DNA of 21,217 nucleotides from CAG-303 sp034172985 (GTDB lineage Bacteria; Bacillota; Clostridia; Lachnospirales; Lachnospiraceae). This document shows, piece by piece, positions 1 through 8,694 of this stretch. The notes beneath the pieces were generated by a model. It was not told the DNA's origin. It did not search any database and worked only from the letters and a program-made list of their open reading frames with translations. The stretch is from assembly GCA_034172985.1 (NCBI GenBank), contig JAXFDY010000049.1, positions 1 through 21,217 of the forward strand, given 5' to 3'. Each line of letters starts with the position of its first letter. Position 1 is the first letter of the stretch. The translations under genes were made by a program, and so were the position numbers.

Positions 1-2373
1 CTGAGCCTCCTTTGTATAAACCACATGAATATTATGGTATGCCATGATTTCCCCCGGATTTCCTTTTACTTTATAGGCATCAAAAACAAGGATTACTTCC
101 ATACTTTTATATGCCTGATAATTACATAAGATATCCATTAGTTTCGTTCTTGCTCCATCCAGACTTACTTTTGACAATTCATTTAATTCCTCCCAGGAAA
201 AAAGCAGATTATAGCCATCTACCAGCAAATAATTTTTTACCGGCTTTTTCTGCTCCCATTTTGCCACATAAGGCTTTTCCTCCGTCAAAGGACGTTTTAC
301 ATCTGTATATGAATGTCTTTTTACCGGTCCGAAAGTACGCTCAAAAATTTCCTCCAGCTCTTTATCCAAAACATAGGCATTCTGTTCCTTTTTCGGCCTT
401 TTCTCATCCTGCCGGACTTCTTCCTCTATTTCATCCTTTTTCCCGGGAAGTTCCGGATGAAGATGCATATATCCCTCCACTTCATTCCACGGCACAAAAA
501 AGCCTGCTCCATGAGCACAAAATACGGAGCCTGTAGGATTCGCCAAATCTGATTCACTGTCATATGCATATGCTTCCAATACTTCCTCCGCATTGTGACA
601 TTCCTCATAGCCTGCCATTTCACAAAAAATCCTTCCATTCCCTTTTGTGTATGCAATCAGCTCTCTGGCATAATCATGCATTGTCGAAACCGGTGCTTTT
701 CCTGTAATAATACTCGTTCTGCCATCTGTTCTTGGTGTTTCAAAGCTTCCATACATTTTCTGTATGTCGGTCATGGCTCTTCCTGCATTCTCAGTAGGCA
801 CTTCTATCCGAAACCGGTAAAAAGGTTCTAAAAGCACTGATTTTGCCATTTTAAGTCCATGACGCACAGCACGGTAAGTCGCTTCACGAAAATCTCCACC
901 CTCTGTATGCTTAAGATGTGCCCGTCCCGCTATCAATGTTATCTTCATATCCGTGACAGGAGAACCCGTAAGTACACCCAAATGGTTTTTTTCTCCCAAA
1001 TGAGTCAGTATCAGCCGCTGCCAGTTTCCTGCCAGTTCATCTTCACTGCATACAGTATCAAATACAAGGCCACTTCCCCGTTCTCCCGGTTCTAGGAGGA
1101 GATGTACTTCTGCATAATGACGTAATGGTTCATAATGTCCCACACCTTCAACTGTGTTTTCGATTGTTTCTTTATATACAATGCTTCCTCTTCCAAATTC
1201 CACTGAAATCCCAAAACGTTCCAAAATCAGACTTTTCAAAATTTCTATCTGAATCTCTCCCATAACTCTGGCATGAATCTCTTTTAACTGCTCATTCCAA
1301 ACAATATGAAGTTCCGGTTCTTCTTCCTCTAATTCCCGCAGTTTTAAAAGCATATCATGAACGTTGATTTCCGCCGGGAATAGTATCTGATAAGTAAGTA
1401 CAGGCTCTAACACAGGAAGCTCTGACTCTTTCTCTATCCCTAACCCCTGCCCCGGATATGTCTCAGACAGGCCGGTAACAGCACATATGCTCCCTGCTTC
1501 CACACATTCTGCAGTCTCATACTTTGCTCCCGAATACAGACGAATCTGGTCTATCTTTTCTCCCTGTCCCGATTCATATGTAATCATCTGTCTGACCCCC
1601 AGAGAACCACCAGTTATTTTCAGATAAGTCAATCTTGTTCCCTGTGTATCCCGGGCGATTTTATATACTTTCGCCCCAAATTCAGCCGGATAAGAAAATT
1701 CCTTCGTATATCGTTCCAACCCCTGAATAAATTGTTCCACTCCCTCCAGTTTTAAAGCAGAGCCAAAAAAACACGGAAAAACTTTTCTTTTCCATATCAA
1801 TTCAGATATCATTCCATCATCAATCTTTCCACATTCCATAAATATATCCAGTGCATCCTCATGACACATAGCTATATTTTCCATAAATACTTCTTCTGTA
1901 TCATTGGAAAAATCTACAAATCCATCACCGAAGGCTTTCCTTAATTCTTCCATCAGTTCTTCCTTCTCACATCCCGGAAGATCCATTTTATTAACAAACA
2001 AAAATACCGGAATCTCATAGCGTTTTAATAATCGCATTAATGTCCGGGTATGTCCCTGAACACCATCTGTGCCGCTAATCACCAGTATCGCATAATCTAA
2101 AACCTGAAGCGTCCGTTCCATCTCTGCCGAAAAATCCACATGTCCCGGCGTATCAAGAAGCGAAATCTCCGCCTGATTTAATTTTAATCTTGCCTGCTTG
2201 GAAAAAATCGTAATTCCTCTGGCCCGTTCCAATGCATAGGTATCGAGAAAAGCATCCCCATGGTCAACTCTTCCCATCTTTCTTATATTTCCTGTAAGAA
2301 ACAACACACTCTCTGATAATGTTGTTTTACCGGCATCTACATGGGCCAGTATTCCAATCGTTAATTTTTTCAT
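1..2373 (-). CDS. Tet(M)-like translational GTPase fused to a C-terminal YacP/Rae1-like NYN nuclease domain (partial, 3' end outside window)
   Basis: All 791 codons from the ATG at 2373 to the window edge are open; the stop lies outside. Seen: P-loop AHVDAGKT at residues 10-17, switch II DTPGHVDF at 74-81, NKMD at 128-131, then EF-G-like domains II-V to about residue 640. A charged linker follows, and from about 714 a second domain: LLVDGYN (716-722), later VILVFDAYKVKG, then VVYTKEAQ at the edge. The last domain matches the NYN/PIN-like family of Bacillus YacP (Rae1), a ribosome A-site mRNA endonuclease. The front resembles ribosomal protection proteins, which bind the ribosome and hydrolyse GTP. 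The loop that displaces tetracycline in Tet(M) is replaced by KHTEGGDF (488-495), so classical tetracycline resistance is doubtful. It is the last visible gene of an operon, 4 bp after the 76-residue gene, with a weak AAGG ribosome site. Family assignment is firm; ribosome-linked mRNA cleavage is inference. Confidence 0.9.
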   Translation of the reverse strand, partial: MKKLTIGILAHVDAGKTTLSESVLFLTGNIRKMGRVDHGDAFLDTYALERARGITIFSKQARLKLNQAEISLLDTPGHVDFSAEMERTLQVLDYAILVISGTDGVQGHTRTLMRLLKRYEIPVFLFVNKMDLPGCEKEELMEELRKAFGDGFVDFSNDTEEVFMENIAMCHEDALDIFMECGKIDDGMISELIWKRKVFPCFFGSALKLEGVEQFIQGLERYTKEFSYPAEFGAKVYKIARDTQGTRLTYLKITGGSLGVRQMITYESGQGEKIDQIRLYSGAKYETAECVEAGSICAVTGLSETYPGQGLGIEKESELPVLEPVLTYQILFPAEINVHDMLLKLRELEEEEPELHIVWNEQLKEIHARVMGEIQIEILKSLILERFGISVEFGRGSIVYKETIENTVEGVGHYEPLRHYAEVHLLLEPGERGSGLVFDTVCSEDELAGNWQRLILTHLGEKNHLGVLTGSPVTDMKITLIAGRAHLKHTEGGDFREATYRAVRHGLKMAKSVLLEPFYRFRIEVPTENAGRAMTDIQKMYGSFETPRTDGRTSIITGKAPVSTMHDYARELIAYTKGNGRIFCEMAGYEECHNAEEVLEAYAYDSESDLANPTGSVFCAHGAGFFVPWNEVEGYMHLHPELPGKKDEIEEEVRQDEKRPKKEQNAYVLDKELEEIFERTFGPVKRHSYTDVKRPLTEEKPYVAKWEQKKPVKNYLLVDGYNLLFSWEELNELSKVSLDGARTKLMDILCNYQAYKSMEVILVFDAYKVKGNPGEIMAYHNIHVVYTKEAQ

Positions 2374-2377
2374 AACA

Positions 2378-2608
2378 TTACCTTGCTAATTCTTTCAATT
2401 CATTTAACAAGTCCAAATCTGACTGTAAAACCTTGATATTTGATGTAACGGGTTGTCCTCCCGGTTTTGTGACGGTTATTTCAATAATCGTTCCTTCTTC
2501 CACTCCACTGGAAAAAACATTTTTTAAAAATGCTGCAAATTTCGGATGATTTTCCGTGAATTTATTCTTTGCAGACATAACTTTCATAATAGATGCCGGA
2601 TGAATCAT
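2378..2608 (-). CDS. conserved small protein of unknown function (76 aa)
   Basis: The ATG at 2608 follows a strong ribosome binding site, AAAGGAG, at a proper distance. The gene starts 18 bp after the EAL gene ends and stops 4 bp before the GTPase starts, so it sits tightly inside a three-gene operon. The protein has no signal peptide, membrane segment or cysteine. Its first half is basic and helix-like, with a KNKFTENHPKFAAFLK stretch; the middle reads as two beta strands around EEGTIIEITVT; the end is a leucine-rich acidic helix. I recall similar short proteins annotated as hypothetical in Lachnospiraceae, but no known function. Its place between a c-di-GMP phosphodiesterase and a ribosomal GTPase suggests an accessory role for one of them, which is inference only. 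Confidence 0.8.
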   Translation of the reverse strand: MIHPASIMKVMSAKNKFTENHPKFAAFLKNVFSSGVEEGTIIEITVTKPGGQPVTSNIKVLQSDLDLLNELKELAR

Positions 2609-2626
2609 TTATTTCTCCTTTCTGAT

Positions 2627-4054
2627 TTACACAACTTTTCCAATAAAATTATCCTTCTCAACATAAGAAAGATACAACTCTTTCATGTCATGACTCTCTT
2701 TTGCTTCATTAAAAATCACAACTTCACATATATTTCCGATAAATGACGGCTGAAATACATCCCCGCCTAAAATAATCCATTTTACATAACGGTTCGTCGG
2801 AACATGGCTCAGCAGACCTATCAGCTCTCCATTAATGTAGACCGCAACCTGCTCTTTTTTTGCATTATAAGATACACTGAAGTGCGTCCAAATATTCTCC
2901 TTAAGTCCTTCTCCTGTCACATCATACCAGCCGGACACCTCTCTGGAATCTCTGATTCTTAAATCTGAATCGCCTGATTCATTCACAGGAATGATACTGC
3001 AAAATCCACTTTCAAATTTTATGTAAATTGTGGTAGTCCATGCATGTAATATCTTAGGTTTAATCCACATGGAAACCGTAAAACTGTCATTTACAATAGA
3101 TTCCGGTGGTATATGGATGGTATTTTTCTCTTTCGGGCCACCCGGAAAGAACATCGATTGAGAATCTGAAAAAATACCCTGCTGATATTCCAGACCTTCT
3201 CCCGAAATCCTGGCTTCCATACTTCCGTCCTCTGACTTCAGACTGCCATTTAATCTGAAAGAATAATTGTTCAGAATATTTACCATATATTGATCCGCAA
3301 ATACCTGAAACTCATCCACTGGTATAGGTTTTGAATAATAATACCCCTGTGCAATCTGACATCCGCATCTGGTGATAAAATCTATTTGCTCCTTTGTCTC
3401 GATGCCCTCAGTAACCACGTCCAATTTTAAATCAAGGCACATGGCTATCACATTCCGAATAACTTTCTTACCACGGGCATCATCAGCAGAAACCCGCAAA
3501 AACTCCTGATCAATCTTAATCGTATCAACAGGCAGATCCTTTAACAGATTCAATGCAGAATATCCGGAACCAAAATCATCTATGGATACCAGAAATCCTT
3601 TCTTCTTTAACTTCTCAACCATATGAATTAAATCAAGACTGTCTTTCACGAAAACACTCTCTGTAACTTCTAATTCCAGTTCATTTGGATTCAGCCCATA
3701 CTTCTGCGCAATTTCAACCAGTATATCTGGTAAATCCTTATTATAAAGATTTAATCGGGACATATTTACAGAAATAGGAATATGCTCATATTTTTGACCT
3801 GCCCATTCAGCTTTCAGCTGGCATACTTTTTCATACATATACATATCCAATTTTGTAATCAGTCCGCTATCCTCTAATGCTGGAATAAATGTATCTGGTG
3901 GCAGTATTCCTTTTTCCGGATGTATCCACCTTGACAAAGCTTCCGCTCCATATAGTTTTGATGATATCATATTAACTTTCGGCTGCAAATATAAATGAAA
4001 CTCTCCATTCTCTAATGCAGCCTCAAAAAGTTCTAAAATATTCACATTTCTCAT
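2627..4054 (-). CDS. EAL-domain c-di-GMP phosphodiesterase with C-terminal LamG-like domain
   Basis: Numbering from the ATG at 4054 (475 aa). The EAL domain spans about residues 8-255 and keeps the residues expected for hydrolysis of c-di-GMP to pGpG: EALSRW (E38), N97, VTES (E132), DDFGSG (D159/D160), IKID (K180), TEGIE (E216) and AQGY (Q236). From about 295 to 470 it carries a concanavalin/LamG-like beta-sandwich (FTVSMWIKP, ENIWTHFSVSY, VAVYINGELIG). There is no GGDEF domain, signal peptide or membrane segment, so the LamG-like domain is predicted to be cytoplasmic, which is unusual. The start is uncertain: GGAG touches the ATG at 4054, a TTG lies at 4060, and a GTG at 4045 has GGAG nine bases upstream. 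First gene of the operon leading to the 76-aa protein and the GTPase. Function of the EAL part is well supported; the LamG ligand is unknown. Confidence 0.9.
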   Translation of the reverse strand: MRNVNILELFEAALENGEFHLYLQPKVNMISSKLYGAEALSRWIHPEKGILPPDTFIPALEDSGLITKLDMYMYEKVCQLKAEWAGQKYEHIPISVNMSRLNLYNKDLPDILVEIAQKYGLNPNELELEVTESVFVKDSLDLIHMVEKLKKKGFLVSIDDFGSGYSALNLLKDLPVDTIKIDQEFLRVSADDARGKKVIRNVIAMCLDLKLDVVTEGIETKEQIDFITRCGCQIAQGYYYSKPIPVDEFQVFADQYMVNILNNYSFRLNGSLKSEDGSMEARISGEGLEYQQGIFSDSQSMFFPGGPKEKNTIHIPPESIVNDSFTVSMWIKPKILHAWTTTIYIKFESGFCSIIPVNESGDSDLRIRDSREVSGWYDVTGEGLKENIWTHFSVSYNAKKEQVAVYINGELIGLLSHVPTNRYVKWIILGGDVFQPSFIGNICEVVIFNEAKESHDMKELYLSYVEKDNFIGKVV

Positions 4055-4090
4055 CTCCAATTCAATTTTTTCACCAATCCGATTAATATA

Positions 4091-4099
4091 ATATTACCA
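4091..4099 (-). promoter_or_regulatory. candidate extended -10 promoter for the EAL operon
   Basis: The minus strand reads TGGTAATAT, an extended -10 (TGn then TAATAT, hexamer at 4096-4091). It lies about 37 bases upstream of the ATG at 4054, in the gap after the EF-G-like gene's terminator. I see no good -35 box. The assignment rests on position and the TGn motif only. Confidence 0.4.
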
Positions 4100-4177
4100 C
4101 AAACTCTTTTTAAAATCTACGTTTTTTCTCACTTTCTTTCATAAATACCTGCCAGCTATGTCAGACGTCACACACAT

Positions 4178-4219
4178 CAAAAGAAACCAGAAAGAGGATA
4201 CACCCCTTTCTGGTTTCTT
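4178..4219 (-). terminator. rho-independent terminator of the EF-G-like gene
   Basis: A perfect 14-bp inverted repeat: AAGAAACCAGAAAG at 4181-4194 and its complement at 4206-4219, with an 11-base loop. On the minus strand it starts 8 bases after the stop codon at 4228 and ends in a short T-rich stretch (TTCTTTTG). It separates the EF-G-like gene from the EAL operon. Confidence 0.85.
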
Positions 4220-4227
4220 CTTAGCTT

Positions 4228-6318
4228 TTATTCGCTCATCATCGCTTCCACCTTTGCTGCTCTGGCCGCAACTTCTGCATTCTGAATATCGGATGGGGTT
4301 TGTTCATATCGTTCAAACTCATATTCATAAACACCACGCCCACCAGTCATAGAACGAAGTACTGTACAATAATCTGATAATTCCATCATCGGAACATCTG
4401 CTTCCAGAATCTGTTTTCCATTGGCATCCGGATTCATTCCAATCACTCTTCCCCTCCTTTTATTTAAATCACCCATCACATCTCCTGTATATTTTTCAGG
4501 AACTGTAACTTTTAATCTCATAATCGGCTCCAGAAGAATCGGTCCTGCCTCCATAAATCCTTTCTTGAATGCCTGCATGGCTGCCATCTTAAATGCCATT
4601 TCCGAAGAATCCACCGAATGGTGGGAACCATCATAAAGGACAGCTTTTACTCCAACAACGGGATATGCTGCCAAAGGACCTTTCAGTACAGACTCCTGAA
4701 TGCCTTTTTCAACTGCAGGGAAGAAATTCTTCGGCACTGCCCCTCCCACTACTTCCTGTTCAAATACATACGATTTTTCCATATCGCCGGAAGGTTCAAA
4801 CCGCATTTTCACATGGCCGTACTGTCCGTGACCTCCTGACTGTTTTTTATATTTATATTCCACATCTGACTTTTTCTTAATCGTTTCTCGGAAAGCAATC
4901 TTAGGTTTACTCAGTTCAATCCGGCATTTATACTCATTTTCCAGTCTGCTCTGAACAATTTCCAACTGCAAATCTCCCATACCGTAAAGCAGCATCTGTC
5001 TGTTTTCCGTGTCATTGACAATCTTCAATGTTTGATCCTCATGCGATAACTTCTGCAATGCCTGTGCTGCTTTATCAATATCATTCTTGTTTGGAACTTT
5101 ATATCTCTTTGCCGTATATGGTTTTGATATCTCGAACTTTCCATAAACGATTGTATTTGCCTTTGTAGATAAAGTATTTCCCGTTCTTGCAGCCGTGAGT
5201 TTTGCAATGGCACCGATATCCCCCGCATGCAGTTCCGGAACCTCCATAGCCTTATTGCCCCGCAATATGTACAACTTACTTATTTTTTCTTCGATATCCT
5301 TATCATAGTTGTAAATCATATCTTCTGTCTTTAACACACCAGAACATACTTTAATCAGAGAATATTTTCCGATAAACGGGTCTACAATCGTTTTAAAGAT
5401 ATATGCAGATTTAGCCTTTGCAAAATCATAATTTGCCTCAAATACTGCATTATTCTTCATATTAAATCCGGCAATTTCCTTATTTTCCGGACTAGGAAGA
5501 TATTTTATCATGTCATCAATCAACGCATAAGTACCCTGACACAACGAATTTGAACCCATGGTAATCGGCACAATAGAGCCATCAATCACATGAGTCCTCA
5601 AGGCAGAACGGATTTCATTTTCTGAAAATGTCTCACCGCTGAAATACCGATCCATAAATTCTTCACTGGTCTCTGCGACAGCTTCCATAAGAATCTCCCG
5701 ATATAGCGAAAGATTTTCCCTGCTGTAATCCGGAATCTCACACTCTTCTACATCATTTCCCTTCCACCTGACTGCATTTTCACTGACCACATTCACATAT
5801 CCCACGAACTTTTCATTTTCACGCACCGGAAAATGAAATGGTGCAATTTTCTTTCCATACATCTCAGTCAGTTTCTCTACTACATTTTTAAATGAAGCAT
5901 TGTCTGCATCCATGCCTGTTACATAAACCATTCTGGGAAGCTGGTATTTCTCACATAATTCCCATGCCCGTTCTGTTCCTGCTTCTACACCGGCTTTCCC
6001 GGATACGACTATCACAGCCGCATCTGCTGCACTAATGGCTTCTTCCACTTCACCTGTAAAATCAAGATATCCCGGTGTATCCAGAACATTAATCTTCACA
6101 CCTTCCCATTCAATCGGAATAACCGAGGTATAAATGGATATTTTCCGTTTCTGCTCTTCTTTTCCAAAATCACTGATGGTATTCCCATCATCCACTTTTC
6201 CCATTCTGGTTGAGATTCCTGCCAGATATGCCATGGATTCCACAAGGCTCGTTTTCCCTGCACCGCCATGTCCCAAGAGTACTACATTTCTAATCTTGTC
6301 AGTTGTGTAAACATTCAT
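4228..6318 (-). CDS. EF-G-like translational GTPase (clostridial EF-G paralogue)
   Basis: A 696-residue protein, close to EF-G length, with the EF-G domain order. Seen: P-loop GHGGAGKT (16-23), DTPGYLDF (80-87), and in place of the guanine-specifying NKxD the sequence TGMD (134-137). Domains II-V follow, including SGGHGQYGHVKMRFEP and a domain IV/V segment ending near MTGGRGVYEYEF. Canonical EF-G has AHIDAGKTT, a catalytic histidine in DTPGHVDF and NKMD; here the histidine is tyrosine (Y84) and the NKxD asparagine and lysine are absent. I recall the same deviations in other Lachnospiraceae copies, so they look like family traits, not decay. It is therefore probably not the housekeeping EF-G; a specialised ribosome factor is inferred. 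ATG start with GAGAGG upstream. It follows the alpha-galactosidase by 77 bp and ends at a terminator. Confidence 0.9.
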   Translation of the reverse strand: MNVYTTDKIRNVVLLGHGGAGKTSLVESMAYLAGISTRMGKVDDGNTISDFGKEEQKRKISIYTSVIPIEWEGVKINVLDTPGYLDFTGEVEEAISAADAAVIVVSGKAGVEAGTERAWELCEKYQLPRMVYVTGMDADNASFKNVVEKLTEMYGKKIAPFHFPVRENEKFVGYVNVVSENAVRWKGNDVEECEIPDYSRENLSLYREILMEAVAETSEEFMDRYFSGETFSENEIRSALRTHVIDGSIVPITMGSNSLCQGTYALIDDMIKYLPSPENKEIAGFNMKNNAVFEANYDFAKAKSAYIFKTIVDPFIGKYSLIKVCSGVLKTEDMIYNYDKDIEEKISKLYILRGNKAMEVPELHAGDIGAIAKLTAARTGNTLSTKANTIVYGKFEISKPYTAKRYKVPNKNDIDKAAQALQKLSHEDQTLKIVNDTENRQMLLYGMGDLQLEIVQSRLENEYKCRIELSKPKIAFRETIKKKSDVEYKYKKQSGGHGQYGHVKMRFEPSGDMEKSYVFEQEVVGGAVPKNFFPAVEKGIQESVLKGPLAAYPVVGVKAVLYDGSHHSVDSSEMAFKMAAMQAFKKGFMEAGPILLEPIMRLKVTVPEKYTGDVMGDLNKRRGRVIGMNPDANGKQILEADVPMMELSDYCTVLRSMTGGRGVYEYEFERYEQTPSDIQNAEVAARAAKVEAMMSE

Positions 6319-6395
6319 ACAAAATACCTCTCTTTTTTCATTTTAGTCACGTTCAATTGTACGACTTATTTTATATTTTAATGCATATTGTCTGT

Positions 6396-8603
6396 TTATT
6401 CAAGAGATATTTTCTTTTTTGTCAGCCTCCATGTCCTGCTCTGGAAATCTCCCCACAAATCCACAACCAAACCGATATTCATCAGTTCAGCTCCATAATA
6501 ACATTTATTTTCTCCCACAAGCTCATAGACAGCCTCCGGTTCCAATGCAGTAAATTTCATACGGGTAATTCCGGAATTTACTTCACACAGAATCCTGAAG
6601 TATGCTGCAAATATGTCCTGTCCGTCTTCTGAAATAAACTGCCAGGCAGTGTCGTTTCCCTCAAAAGGACTTTTCAGCCGGTACATATCACCAGACTGGA
6701 TAAAGGTACGCAGTTCTTTATATTGTGCGATCTGTTTTCTTACTTCTGCTTTTTCTTCTTCCGTAAATTTCATCAGATCCAGTTCATATCCAAAATTTCC
6801 GCTCATGGCCACATCTCCTCTCATTTTCAGAGATGTGCTGCGGTTCACCTGATGATTGGGAACCGCAGATACATGCGAACCCATGGCGCTGACAGGATAT
6901 GCAAGACTCGTTCCATACTGAATATATAAACGCTCCACTGCGTCAGTGTCATCGCTGGTCCATGTCTGAGGCATATAATACAGCATTCCCGGATCAAATC
7001 TTCCTCCGCCTCCGGAACAGCTCTCAAACAAAACATCCGGATGAGTACCTACAATCCTCTCCATCACATCATAAAGCCCCAGCATATATCTGTGTGGCAT
7101 TTCCTTTTGCCTGTCTGCCGTCAGACCTGCAGAACCAAACTCTGACATATGACGATTCATATCCCATTTTACATAGCTGATACTGGCTGTATCCAATACT
7201 TTTGAAACTGTTTCCACGATATAATCACAGACTTCCTGTCTGGACAAATCTAAGGTTAACTGATTTCTACACTCAGATCTTTCCCGACCCGGTACATGAA
7301 TACACCAGTCTGGATGAGCACGGTATAAATCGCTGTCTGGAGACACCATTTCCGGTTCAAACCACAATCCAAACTGAATACCGCATTCATTTACTTTTTT
7401 CGCCAGAGAAGTGATTCCATCCGGCAGTTTTTCCTGATTCACATACCAGTCTCCCAGAGAACAGTTATCACCATTTCTCTTTCCAAACCATCCGTCATCC
7501 AGCACCAGAAGCTCTATTCCCAAATCTGCGGCTTCCTTTGCAAGTCCCAGTATTTTTTCTTCGTTAAAATCAAAATAGGTAGCCTCCCAGTTATTTGCAA
7601 GCACCGGCCTTGCCTCATCACGATATCTGCCACGGACTAAACGCTTGCGATATAACCGGTGGAAGGTTCGTGACATTTCCCCAAATCCTTGAGAAGAATA
7701 TACCATCACCGCTTCCGGTGCCTGAAAGCACTCTCCGCTTTCCAGTGTCCAGGAAAAATCATAGTCATTGATGCCTATCCATGCACGGCTTTTGAATAAC
7801 TGATCTACCTCCACACCCGCCTGAAAATTACCACTGTATACCAGATTAAATCCATAGACTTCCCCGTATTCCTCGTTTGTGTTTTTTCCTGCCAGAGCAA
7901 AAAACGGATTCTGCTGATGACTGGAAGCCCCTCGTCTGCTTTCTACTGACTGGATCCCACTTCTTAAAGGTGTACGTTCTATATGGCGCTCCCTGCCCCA
8001 TGCACCCGGAAGAGCAATAAAATCATACTCTGCCGTCTCAAAATCCACACTGGCACTTGCCACTTTTTCCAATAATATTTTATCTGCACTCTCATTGATG
8101 ACCTTCACACTTCTGGTAATCACATCCATATCCCTATACGCTGTATACATCAATACTACTTTCATCTGTTTAACAGAATCTACGAGAATGATTTCCAGTG
8201 TATCAGCTTCATTCTCCTGCTCCACATATACTGCCGGAAGCCCTTTTAACCTGGGTTTTCCCTCTATCATCCGGTATCCTTCATATAATAACTTCACATT
8301 TCTGCTGCCATCTGCATAGACAGCAGAAATGGCAGGGATGCGGTAATCCGTACCACATCCAACAGGATATTCCTGACATACAAAATCAAGTGAATATGTG
8401 GGATTTTCGCTATTTGTAATAGGAGAAAAGCAAATCCACCGGTTCAACTGAGCATTCTCCATATCGGGGATATTTATTTTTTTTCCCCAATATACATGTG
8501 TCAGATATTTACCATCCAGTACCTTCATCACATAACTGGTATTTTTTGTCTGCAAATGAAATACCATTTCTTTTTCATCATATACAATACTCATAATTTT
8601 CAC
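6396..8603 (-). CDS. alpha-galactosidase, glycoside hydrolase family 36
   Basis: Hydrolyses terminal alpha-1,6-galactose from melibiose, raffinose-type sugars or galactomannan fragments. The 735-residue length is typical of tetrameric bacterial GH36 enzymes. Seen: an N-terminal beta-sandwich to about residue 330, then a TIM barrel with NNWEATYFDF (337-346), LVLDDGWFG (366-374), KWDMNRH with the nucleophile D481, SCSGGGGRFD (528-537) and WTSDDTDA with the acid/base D551. The 70-residue gap between the two catalytic aspartates matches characterised GH36 enzymes. No signal peptide, so the enzyme is cytoplasmic and presumably acts on imported oligosaccharides, although no transporter lies in this window. 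The start is either GTG at 8603 (AAAGG four bases upstream) or ATG at 8594. It lies 160 bp downstream of an AraC regulator gene with operator-like palindromes between. Function is confident; natural substrate is not. Confidence 0.95.
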   Translation of the reverse strand: MKIMSIVYDEKEMVFHLQTKNTSYVMKVLDGKYLTHVYWGKKINIPDMENAQLNRWICFSPITNSENPTYSLDFVCQEYPVGCGTDYRIPAISAVYADGSRNVKLLYEGYRMIEGKPRLKGLPAVYVEQENEADTLEIILVDSVKQMKVVLMYTAYRDMDVITRSVKVINESADKILLEKVASASVDFETAEYDFIALPGAWGRERHIERTPLRSGIQSVESRRGASSHQQNPFFALAGKNTNEEYGEVYGFNLVYSGNFQAGVEVDQLFKSRAWIGINDYDFSWTLESGECFQAPEAVMVYSSQGFGEMSRTFHRLYRKRLVRGRYRDEARPVLANNWEATYFDFNEEKILGLAKEAADLGIELLVLDDGWFGKRNGDNCSLGDWYVNQEKLPDGITSLAKKVNECGIQFGLWFEPEMVSPDSDLYRAHPDWCIHVPGRERSECRNQLTLDLSRQEVCDYIVETVSKVLDTASISYVKWDMNRHMSEFGSAGLTADRQKEMPHRYMLGLYDVMERIVGTHPDVLFESCSGGGGRFDPGMLYYMPQTWTSDDTDAVERLYIQYGTSLAYPVSAMGSHVSAVPNHQVNRSTSLKMRGDVAMSGNFGYELDLMKFTEEEKAEVRKQIAQYKELRTFIQSGDMYRLKSPFEGNDTAWQFISEDGQDIFAAYFRILCEVNSGITRMKFTALEPEAVYELVGENKCYYGAELMNIGLVVDLWGDFQSRTWRLTKKKISLE

Positions 8604-8615
8604 CAGACCTTTCCG

Positions 8616-8639
8616 GTTATCAGCTTTTCTCCTGATAAC
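8616..8639. repeat. inverted repeat in the alpha-galactosidase leader
   Basis: GTTATCAG at 8616-8623 and its exact complement CTGATAAC at 8632-8639, with an 8-base spacer. It lies 13-36 bases upstream of the GTG start, just above the ribosome binding site, so it could be an RNA hairpin affecting translation or a second protein-binding site. No U-run follows, so it is not a terminator. Confidence 0.5.
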
Positions 8640-8694
8640 TGCAACATTTCCTTTCTGCTATCTATGTAGCCTGTGTTTTCTGTGTTATGAGAAT

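Noticed and set aside
111..536. Plus-strand ORF of 141 codons
   Set aside because: It lies antisense inside the continuous GTPase-NYN frame, shows no protein family features and has no ribosome site.
1..2373. Annotation as a tetracycline resistance gene such as tetM or tetW
   Set aside because: The GTPase domains are related, but the drug-displacing loop is absent and an NYN domain is attached; resistance cannot be claimed from sequence.
6356..6361. TACAAT as a separate promoter for the EF-G-like gene
   Set aside because: No acceptable -35 or TGn extension; the gene may be cotranscribed with the alpha-galactosidase, so I did not list it.
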